A stretch of DNA of 29,288 bases, from positions 1-29,288 of IMG/VR virus record IMGVR_UViG_3300032093_000619; one strand, written 5' to 3'. The translations under genes and the position numbers were made by a program. The notes beneath the pieces were generated by a model. The model ran no database searches. It was not told the origin of the DNA and worked only from the letters and a program-made list of their open reading frames with translations. How positions within the stretch are numbered: the stretch's first letter is position 1; the number at the start of each line of letters is the position of its first letter. Positions 6,663 through 13,900 of the stretch are shown in pieces. This DNA comes from a virus.

Positions 6663-7021
6663 TGGCTAAAGGCAGGAAAACAGCGGCTATGCTTGGGCTT
6701 CTTGGCGCAGGCGCACTTGCAGCTAAACAGATTCCGTACTTAGGAAGAGTTGACCTCGACGCCGGCCCCAAAGCAACAAGGCCCGAGCTTGAGAATAGGA
6801 TGCCTGAGTACCCGGTTGTATCTGAGGAAGATCGAACAGCCGCCCGCAAGCGAGTTTATGCCACTGAGCCCAGCCTTCGTGGCACGCTCAGGACTGAAGA
6901 CTACCGACCAATCCTTTCAGGCACGGGCCTTCCTATTAAGACTGGTGGGATGAAAAAAGGCGGTGTCACCCGTGCAGACGGGTGCATCACCAAGGGCCAC
7001 ACCAAAGGCAGACTCGTATGA
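6662..7021 (+). CDS. Protein with RADGC...TKGRLV tail
   Basis: 119 residues. An N-terminal hydrophobic stretch (AAMLGLLGAGALAAKQI, residues ~8-24) could be a short membrane anchor. A polar middle (PELENRMPEYPVVSEEDRTA) follows. Residues 97-119 start MKKGG and end RADGCITKGHTKGRLV, nearly identical to the tail of the 6259 gene. It overlaps the previous gene as TAATG and the next as ATGA. This is the longest clear member of the tail-sharing set. Function unknown. Confidence 0.55.
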   Translation: MAKGRKTAAMLGLLGAGALAAKQIPYLGRVDLDAGPKATRPELENRMPEYPVVSEEDRTAARKRVYATEPSLRGTLRTEDYRPILSGTGLPIKTGGMKKGGVTRADGCITKGHTKGRLV

Positions 7022-7293
7022 TGGCCAGTCGCGGTATGGGCGCTATTGCCCCCAGCAAGATGCCCAAGGGAGTCCGTAAATCTCGGAGAGACGACACGGA
7101 TTTTACGGAATATGCTGAGGGCGGCAAGGTCAACGCTGCGGGCAACTACACCAAGCCGGGGATGCGCAAGTCGCTGTTTGAGTCCATCAAGTCTCAGGCG
7201 GTGCAGGGCACGGCGGCAGGGCAGTGGAGCGCGAGAAAAGCGCAGCTTTTGGCTAAGAAGTACAAGGCCAAGGGCGGCGGGTATAAGGACTGA
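7018..7293 (+). CDS. Small basic conserved phage protein
   Basis: 91 residues from the ATG at 7018 (an ATGA overlap); the ATG at 7021 is equally possible, and the upstream in-frame ATG at 6982 would intrude far into the neighbour and is rejected. The C-terminal half, AAGNYTKPGMRKSLFESIKS and then GQWSARKAQLLAKKYKAKGG, is a motif I recall from very many phage genomes, always unnamed. It also carries YAEGGKV at residue 32. Strong basic charge suggests DNA or RNA contact; function unknown. Confidence 0.65.
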   Translation: MMASRGMGAIAPSKMPKGVRKSRRDDTDFTEYAEGGKVNAAGNYTKPGMRKSLFESIKSQAVQGTAAGQWSARKAQLLAKKYKAKGGGYKD

Positions 7294-7295
7294 AC

Positions 7296-7529
7296 GTGAA
7301 GGCCCCGCAGCAATCGCTCAAGGACTGGACCGCCCAGAAGTGGAGGACTAAAAGTGGCAAACGCTCTTCTGACACAGGTGAACGGTATCTTCCGGAGGCT
7401 GCTATTAAAAGTCTCACTCCGTCTGAATACGCTGCTACAACCCGGGCCAAAAGAGCGGGTAAAGCCGCCGGAAAACAATTCGTAAAGCAACCACCTAAAG
7501 TGGCAGCAAAAACGGCGAGGCATCGATAA
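7296..7529 (+). CDS. Small basic conserved protein
   Basis: 77 residues from a GTG at 7296, three bases after the previous stop. The segment LKDWTAQKWRTKSGKRSS, followed by TGERYLPEAAIKSLTPSEY and AATTRAKRAGK, is another familiar unnamed phage family of basic proteins. There is no Cys and no membrane segment. The stop overlaps the next gene as TAATG. No in-frame ATG lies near the start, which favours the GTG. Confidence 0.6.
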   Translation: MKAPQQSLKDWTAQKWRTKSGKRSSDTGERYLPEAAIKSLTPSEYAATTRAKRAGKAAGKQFVKQPPKVAAKTARHR

Positions 7530-8227
7530 TGGCAACCTCTGGGACCTCAAGCTTTAACCTCGACCTCTCCGAGATCGTTGAAGAGGCGTTTGAGCGCTGT
7601 GGCTCAGAACTGCGCACGGGCTATGATCTGAAGACGGCGCGTCGGTCTTTGAACCTGATGTTCGCTGACTGGGCCAACCGTGGCATCAACATGTGGACGT
7701 TTGAGCAGGGCACGCAGACCCTGACTCCGGGGGTGGCTACCTACACCCTGCCTGCCGACACGGTTGATCTTCTTGAACACGTCATCCGTACCGGTGCTGG
7801 GAATGCCGCCACGCAGGCAGACCTGACGATCACGCGTATCAGTGTTTCTACCTACGCCACCATCCCCAACAAGCTCCAACAAGGCCGCCCCATCCAGATT
7901 TGGATCGAGCGTCTGAACACCCCGCAGTTCACTGTCTGGCCGGTGCCGGACAGCTCTCAGACCTACCAGCTCGTCTACTGGCGGCTGCGCCGCATCCAAG
8001 ACGCGGGTAACGGCACCAACACCATGGACATGCCGTTCCGGTTCATCCCATGCATGGTGGCGGGTCTGGCCTACTATTTGTCGATGAAGGTCACGGGGGC
8101 CGAGGCGCGCATGCCCGTGCTGAAGCAGCAATACGACGAAGCGTGGGCGCTGGCCGCTGAGGAAGACCGGGAAAAGGCCGCTGTGCGGTTCGTCCCGCGC
8201 CGGCAGTACTTGGGTAGCGGCACCTAA
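7529..8227 (+). CDS. Head-tail connector / adaptor-like protein
   Basis: 232 residues. The N-terminus (LDLSEIVEEAFERCGSELRT, then GYDLKTARRSLNLMFADWAN) is a helical domain followed by a beta-rich middle (TLTPGVATYTLPADTVDLLE) and a helical C-terminus (DMPFRFIPCMVAGLAYYLSM). I know this arrangement from phage proteins compared with T7 tail tubular protein A and P22 gp4, which form the ring under the portal and recruit the tail hub. It starts in a TAATG overlap and its stop overlaps the next start. The precise subfamily is uncertain because a second adaptor-like gene lies at 9028. Confidence 0.6.
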   Translation: MATSGTSSFNLDLSEIVEEAFERCGSELRTGYDLKTARRSLNLMFADWANRGINMWTFEQGTQTLTPGVATYTLPADTVDLLEHVIRTGAGNAATQADLTITRISVSTYATIPNKLQQGRPIQIWIERLNTPQFTVWPVPDSSQTYQLVYWRLRRIQDAGNGTNTMDMPFRFIPCMVAGLAYYLSMKVTGAEARMPVLKQQYDEAWALAAEEDREKAAVRFVPRRQYLGSGT

Positions 8228-8616
8228 TGGCTAATCGGTTTGCTTCAGGCAAAAACGCCATCGCCATGTGCGATAGGTGTGGGCAGCGCTTTAAGCTGAC
8301 CGAACTCAAGACTGAGATCATCAAGACCAAACGGTATCAACTGCTGGTCTGCGGCTCTTGCTGGGACCCGGATCATCCGCAGCTTCAGTTAGGCATGTAC
8401 CCGGTGGACGATCCACAGGCACTTAGGAACCCCCGCCCAGACAGCACGTATCAGGTTGCCGGTACTGGGCCTGATGGGTACACGACTGGGGGCAGTCGGG
8501 TTTTTCAGTGGGGGTGGAACCCTGTTGGGGGCGCATCGTTTTTTGATGCGGCGCTGACACCAAATAACTTGGTTTTGTCAGTGCAAATTGGTACAGTAAC
8601 GGTTGCAACGACGTAA
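8227..8616 (+). CDS. Zinc-ribbon phage protein
   Basis: 129 residues. Cys15-x2-Cys18 and Cys42-x2-Cys45 make a typical four-cysteine zinc ribbon (MCDRCGQRFKLTEL and LLVCGSCWDPDHPQLQL). The rest (MYPVDDPQALRNPRPDSTYQ and RVFQWGWNPVGG) is Pro/Gly-rich and extended. It resembles unnamed proteins found next to the connector gene in aquatic phages. It overlaps that gene as TAATG, so it may be a small tail-interface protein or assembly factor. No catalytic residues are visible. Confidence 0.6.
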   Translation: MANRFASGKNAIAMCDRCGQRFKLTELKTEIIKTKRYQLLVCGSCWDPDHPQLQLGMYPVDDPQALRNPRPDSTYQVAGTGPDGYTTGGSRVFQWGWNPVGGASFFDAALTPNNLVLSVQIGTVTVATT

Positions 8617-8626
8617 GGAGTCGATC

Positions 8627-8821
8627 ATGGACAAGAAAGATTTGGCACAGGACAAAAAGACGGCGGCAAAGGCTGTGCATATGCACGAGAAAACTCTGCA
8701 CCCCGGCAAGCCTCTGACCAAAATGAAGGCTGGTGGCAAGACCAACGCCGACATGCTCAAGTACGGGCGCAACATGGCTAAGGTCATGAACCAGCGTAGC
8801 TCTGGTCGCAAGGGAGGCTGA
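8627..8821 (+). CDS. Small Lys-rich protein
   Basis: 64 residues from the ATG at 8627, preceded by AAGGAG at a spacing of about 6; the in-frame upstream start at 8603 lies inside the previous gene and lacks such a site. The protein is Lys/Ala-rich and helical (KDLAQDKKTAAKAVHMHE), has MKAGGKTNADMLKYG at residue 33, and ends RSSGRKGG. It resembles the small basic proteins at 5903-7293 in style. Function unknown. Confidence 0.5.
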   Translation: MDKKDLAQDKKTAAKAVHMHEKTLHPGKPLTKMKAGGKTNADMLKYGRNMAKVMNQRSSGRKGG

Positions 8822-8822
8822 T

Positions 8823-9020
8823 ATGGCAACGTACAAACAACCCACTAAGGTCGCAACTCCGGTTGTCGGTCAGATGCCGGTGAAGGAAGCTTTGAAGGCA
8901 AACGTCTCCGTTGCCAACGAGCGCACGAACGAATACGACGGGGTAAAGACCTCGGGCATCAAGATTCGTGGCACTGGCGCGGCTACCAAGGGCGTGATGG
9001 CCCGTGGGCCCATGGCTTGA
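8823..9020 (+). CDS. Small conserved protein, TSGIKIRGTGAATKG family
   Basis: 65 residues beginning one base after the previous stop. The C-terminal stretch KTSGIKIRGTGAATKGVMAR is a sequence I recall from many phage genomes without a named function. The N-terminal half is polar (ATYKQPTKVATPVVGQMPV). The protein is small and basic and ends in GPMA. Its tail has TKG, like the tail-sharing genes, but no full match to them. Confidence 0.55.
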   Translation: MATYKQPTKVATPVVGQMPVKEALKANVSVANERTNEYDGVKTSGIKIRGTGAATKGVMARGPMA

Positions 9021-9027
9021 GGTTTAA

Positions 9028-9735
9028 ATGAACTACGCCGCGTTGGTCACCGCTATTCAGGACTACACTGAGAACACGTTCGACTATTCGACGACGCCGT
9101 CGATCATCAACACGTTTATCAAGCAGGCCGAGCAGCGCATCTACAACACGGTGCAGTTCCCTGTACTCCGCAGGAACGTCACTGGCTCCACATCCTCCAG
9201 CAACAAGTACTTGTCCTGCCCGGGCGACTTCCTGTCCGTCTATTCGATGGCTGTGATTGATGCGTCGGGCAACTACGAGTACCTGCTGAACAAGGATGTG
9301 AGCTTCATCCGTCAGGCGTACCCCAACCCCAGCACTACGGGCATCCCCAAGTACTATGCGCTGTTCGGCCCCACGACCACCAGCGGTCCTAGCCCTGTGT
9401 TGACGGACGAGTTGAGCTTCATCCTTGCCCCCACGCCAGATGCCGTTTACACCATCGAGCTTCACTACTTCTTCTATCCGGAGTCGATCACGGTTGCTGC
9501 GGACGGGCAGACTTGGCTGGGCGATAACTTCGACACGGTGCTGCTCTACGGTTCGCTGGTAGAGGCGTACACCTACATGAAGGGTGAGACGGACATGATG
9601 GCCCTGTACTCTCAGCGGTACAGCGAGGCCCTGTCTCAGGCCAAGCGTCTGGGTGATGGTCTGGAGCGCAGCGATGCGTATCGCAGTGGTCAGGCTCGCA
9701 TGGCTCCTCTACCTCAGAATAACGGAGTTGCCTGA
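9028..9735 (+). CDS. Adaptor protein (gp6 / tail tubular A-like)
   Basis: 235 residues. MNYAALVTAIQDYTENTFDY and FIKQAEQRIYNTVQFPVLRR form the helical N-terminal part; a beta-rich middle includes KYLSCPGDFLSVYSMAVIDA; the C-terminus (DNFDTVLLYGSLVEAYTYMK, then RYSEALSQAKRLGDGLERSD) is helical. I recall this protein from uncultured phages as an adaptor that links portal and tail. Two such genes (7529 and 9028) suggest a two-layer connector. Start has GAGG upstream; the stop overlaps the next gene as TGATG. Confidence 0.6.
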   Translation: MNYAALVTAIQDYTENTFDYSTTPSIINTFIKQAEQRIYNTVQFPVLRRNVTGSTSSSNKYLSCPGDFLSVYSMAVIDASGNYEYLLNKDVSFIRQAYPNPSTTGIPKYYALFGPTTTSGPSPVLTDELSFILAPTPDAVYTIELHYFFYPESITVAADGQTWLGDNFDTVLLYGSLVEAYTYMKGETDMMALYSQRYSEALSQAKRLGDGLERSDAYRSGQARMAPLPQNNGVA

Positions 9736-10151
9736 TGGCCTTCACAGGTAACTTTGCCTGCAACACGTTCAAGACGGGGCTGATGAAGGGCACCTTCGAC
9801 TTCGATGTCGATACCTATTACATCGCCCTGTACACCAACGCAGCCTCGTTTGACTACTCGACAACCGAGTACACCTCGACCGGGGAAGTTGTTGCGTCCG
9901 GATATTCGGCCAGTCCTCTGACGGTGACTGTGACCCCTACAACTGGGTCCACCGGGACGGTGGCCTACATCTCGTTCAGTAATGTCTCGTGGACCGCAGC
10001 GTTTACAGCACGCGGTGCGCTCATCTACAAGCCCGGGGCTAACGGGGCTATCTGCGTGCTAGACTTTGGAAGCGATAAGACTTCCACGACGACGTTCACA
10101 GTGCAGTTCCCCGCAGCCACCAACACCTCTGCAATCATCCGAATCGCGTAA
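9735..10151 (+). CDS. Small beta-rich virion protein
   Basis: 138 residues, mostly Thr, Ser, Ala, Gly and Tyr with a beta-sandwich look: DTYYIALYTNAASFDYSTTE, then GEVVASGYSASPLTVTV, then FTARGALIYKPGANGAICVL and DFGSDKTSTTTFTVQF. Similar proteins in phage structural clusters are, as I recall, unnamed. There is no membrane segment. It starts in an ATGA overlap with the adaptor gene. It shares a layout with the next gene, suggesting distant paralogues. A tail or fibre-junction role is inferred from position. Confidence 0.55.
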   Translation: MAFTGNFACNTFKTGLMKGTFDFDVDTYYIALYTNAASFDYSTTEYTSTGEVVASGYSASPLTVTVTPTTGSTGTVAYISFSNVSWTAAFTARGALIYKPGANGAICVLDFGSDKTSTTTFTVQFPAATNTSAIIRIA

Positions 10152-10160
10152 GGAGCGACC

Positions 10161-10736
10161 ATGTCTCACGAAATTGCTAAAGCCTCTGATGCTGTTGCTG
10201 GCGGTCTGGTCGCTGGTACCCGTCACACTGAAACCGCCAAGGCCACGGGCCGGTTCCGCATGGAATGCTACGACAAGGACGGCCTACTCAAGTGGTCCGC
10301 CGAGGAGAGCAACCTTGTTGTGAACGTCGGCCTCCAGTACATGGCTGGCACTGCCCTGACCAGCACTGCGCAGATCACCACTTGGTACATCGGCCTGTAC
10401 GGCGCTGGCGCTTCTAACACCCCGGCGGCTGGCGACACGATGTCGTCCCACGCTGGCTGGACTGAGGTGACCCCGTACTCTGGTGCGCGTCCCACGGCTA
10501 CCTTTGCTGCGGCTACCAACGCCAACCCCTCGGTGGTGACCAACAGCGCCTCCCCGGCCTCGTTCTCCATCAACGCCACGCAGACTGTGGGCGGAGCCTT
10601 CCTAGTGAGCAACAGCACCGCTGGTGGCTCGACGGGTACTCTGTTCTCTGCTGCTGACTTCCAGTCCCCCGGCGACCGCTCGGTTGTGTCTGGCGACACG
10701 CTGAACGTCACCTACACCTTCAGCTTGGCGGGTTAA
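10161..10736 (+). CDS. Beta-rich virion protein, tail-region
   Basis: 191 residues with an AAGGAG site. After a polar N-terminus (RFRMECYDKDGLLKWSAEES) the order of elements parallels the previous gene: TTWYIGLYGAGASNTPAAGD, GWTEVTPYSGARPTATFAAA, TVGGAFLVSNSTAGGST and a closing LNVTYTFSLAG. I recall it as an unnamed minor structural family near fibre genes. It may be a baseplate-like or fibre-anchoring piece. No enzymatic motif is seen. Confidence 0.55.
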   Translation: MSHEIAKASDAVAGGLVAGTRHTETAKATGRFRMECYDKDGLLKWSAEESNLVVNVGLQYMAGTALTSTAQITTWYIGLYGAGASNTPAAGDTMSSHAGWTEVTPYSGARPTATFAAATNANPSVVTNSASPASFSINATQTVGGAFLVSNSTAGGSTGTLFSAADFQSPGDRSVVSGDTLNVTYTFSLAG

Positions 10737-10743
10737 TGAGGGT

Positions 10744-10941
10744 ATGGTCAAGATCGACTTCGAGTTTGACTCCCAGTACGGCGTCTTTCGGGACGCCCTT
10801 CACTTGCCCGAGGATCACGGGCTGAGTGACGCTGAGATTCAGGCGCTGAAACAGCAGCGCTTCGACAACTGGCTCGCCATCGTAACCGCCCCCTCCGAAG
10901 AACTACCTCCGGTAGAATCGCCCCCTGAACCGGGGGTGTAA
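10744..10941 (+). CDS. Small acidic protein before giant fibre
   Basis: 65 residues, acidic, with VKIDFEFDSQYGVFRDALHL and PEDHGLSDAEIQALKQQRF then NWLAIVTA; the C-terminus is Pro/Glu-rich. The type is familiar as an unnamed phage gene near tail fibres. Its stop abuts the start of the 2450-residue gene with no gap, so the two are likely translated together. It could be a fibre chaperone or adaptor, but nothing in the sequence proves that. Confidence 0.5.
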   Translation: MVKIDFEFDSQYGVFRDALHLPEDHGLSDAEIQALKQQRFDNWLAIVTAPSEELPPVESPPEPGV

Positions 10942-13900
10942 ATGGCTGATCGTTACTGGGTAGGTGGCACGGGGACGTGGAACACCACCAGCACAACAAA
11001 CTGGTCCGCATCAACTGGCGGAGCTAGTGGCGCATCTGTCCCCACCGTAGCGGACAGCGTCTTCTTTGATCAGGCAGGCACTTATACCGTTACGGTGAAC
11101 GGAGCCTTGGCGTGTTTGGATATCACGGTATCAGCAGGAACTGTTACATTTTCTAGCGCCGGGCTTCCTGGTCTTACAGTTGCCGGATCGATGAGTTTGC
11201 TTGCTACCACTACATGGAGCGCTCAAACTACATTTACATTTACCGCCACTACTACCGGAAAAACTGTAACAGCCAGCAATCCATTTTCTGCTTCAGCCTT
11301 TAACTTTAACGGTGTTGGCGGTGGATGGACACTTGGCAGCGCAATATCGACTGGTGGTGGAACGTTTGTTGTAACGGCGGGTAGCGTTGATTCTGCAAAT
11401 TACAGTATTACCTGCAATCAATTAGGTTTTTCAGGATCATCAGTTCGATCTTTAATTCTTGGATCAAGTACGGTTACGGTAACCGGAACTCAAGTAAATG
11501 TAATCATCGCTGGAACGATAACAAACCTAACTTTTAATGCCGGAACTAGCCAAATTAATCTTACAAGTGGCTTGCTCTCAGGGATTTCTTCGGGCGGGCT
11601 GACTTTTTATAATATTGCATTTACCGGAACAACTGCCGGAACGCACGCCATTACTGGCAGTAACACGTTCAACAACCTTGCATTCACCGCCCCTTCCGCC
11701 GCAGGTTTGTCCCTAGTAACATTTAACGCGCAGCAGACCATCAACGGCACCCTGTCCACCACGGGCACGGCGGGCAACCGGCGGGTGTTCTTTTCCTCCG
11801 CCACCTACGGCATCTCTGTTGACCTAGTAGTCAACTCTGCCCCCAGCCTGACAGACGCAGACTTCCGGGGTCTCTATGTCAGGGGCACATCGGCCCCCAT
11901 CAGCGGCACACGAATCGGCAACCGTGGCGAGTGCAGGGGCATCACGTTCAGCACGCCAAAGACGGTGTACTTCAACGGATCGGGCGCTGGGCTTAACTGG
12001 AGTGGTAATTCATGGGCTTTATCTTCTGGTGGCGCAGTCAGTACAGATAACGTGCCTTTGGCGCAAGATACGGCCATCATAAACAACTCTTCAGTATTTA
12101 CGCAGTTGGTCTTAGATACTGCCGTATTGGCGCTCCCGACAATTGATTTTTCTACTAGAACCAATGCGTTGAGTGTTACGGGAACTGCGGCAAATACAAT
12201 TTACGGTTCTTGGACTAATGGGTCTGGCATAACTGTAACGATGGCAACAATACTTATCTTTCAGGGTGGAGCAACCCAAACCATCACCAGCGCAGGTAAA
12301 ACATTTTCTGGCCCCATCACCGTCGACACCTACGGCGGCACAGTACAGCTTGCTGATGCGTTGAACCTTACGGGGCAGACCTTTACGGTTACAAACGGGA
12401 CGTTTAGTACGGCAGGCTTTGCAGTAACTGCTGGTATATTTTCGTCCAGCAACAGCAACGTAAGGACTATTAACCTTGGCGCAAGTGCTATAGTTTTGTC
12501 AACCACAAGTGCTCCTGTTGTTTTTACCACCGTAACTAATTTAACTTTTAATGCCGGAACATCTACTGTTACTGTTAGTTTTAACGCTGGCGGAAACCAA
12601 ACTTACAATTGGGGTCAAATAACTTGGTACAATGTAATATACGTAAATCCATCCTCATTTTCTTATATATTCGGCCAAGCAACAACTTTCAATAACTTAA
12701 CATTTCCTACGCAGAGTTCGCTTGTACTGACAAATAATATTACAGTTAATGGCACATTAACATGTAGTGGAGCATCTGCGTCTTCAAGAAACAGCATAGT
12801 ATCCAATACTCTTGGCACTCAACGCACACTCTCAGTCAACAGCCTCTCTGCCACTGACTGCGACTTCCGAGACATTAATCTTGCTGGCACTGCTGCGGGG
12901 TCTTCGCCAACTCGTGCGGGCAATCTCGGTGGTAATACAAATATCAACTTCCCCGCAGCCAAGACGGTTTACTGGAACCTAGCGGGCACGCAAAACTGGA
13001 CAGCCAATGCATGGGCTGCATCATCGGGGGGCTCACCTGCCGTCAACAATTTTCCGCTGGCGCAGGATACGGCAGTGTTTGATAACGCCGGTGCTGCGGG
13101 CACGATAACATTTAACGGTTCTTTGCCAAATATTGATGCGTCGGGCAGGACAACCGCCGTCACGTTTACCACTAGTATATTTAGCTTCAATATCTATGGC
13201 GATCTAAAACTTGGAACAGGTGTAACTTCTTCCAGTGCATCTGGCGCACTTGTTTTTGCTAAAGACGGCTCTCAGACAATCACCAGCAACGGCGTTCAGT
13301 TTGGCTGCAACGTCACCATCAACCGCCCATCCGCAACCGTCCAGCTTGCCGATGCGCTATCCCTAAACTCGGCCCGTACCCTGACCCTCACCAGAGGGAC
13401 GTTTGACGCTGTCACCTACAACGTGACTACGGGGTTGTTTGGAAATAGTTCTACCAGCAACACCCTAAGAATGGGGTCCGGCACGTGGACGCTGTCTGGT
13501 ACGGGGACGGTTTGGAGTTGTTCTGTAGCACCCACGATAGTTTGCGGAATATCAACAATTGTTATATCTGATACGTCCACAACTGCCAGAGCTTTTGATG
13601 GCGGCAACCTGTACTACAACAAGCTGACCGTTGGTGGTGCGACGGGGACATCTACGCTAACGATTACTGGATCGAACACATTTGGTGAACTAGCTTCTAC
13701 CAAGACGGTGGCCCATACCATCACACTGCCGTCTAGCACAACAACAACGGTTGGAAAATGGTCCGTCACGGGCACTGTGGGCAACGTAGTCACACTGGCC
13801 CCATCCACCGCTGTTACCGCGTACACACTCTCCATATCTGGTCCCGCCAACACCGGCATCGACTACTTGTCGATCAGCTACTGCACTGTTGCCACCACCA

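Larger units (their letters stand above)
6173..7018 (+). repeat. Shared C-terminal tail in four consecutive small genes
   Basis: Tail copies lie at 6173-6220 (SKDGIASKGKTKGKMV), 6385-6453 (RADGCIVKGHTKGRMV), 6591-6659 (GDGIAQRGKTKGRMV) and 6950-7018 (RADGCITKGHTKGRLV). The last three are exactly 23 residues with (M)-(A/K)-K-G-G in front. The N-terminal parts of these proteins are unrelated to each other. Confidence 0.8.
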
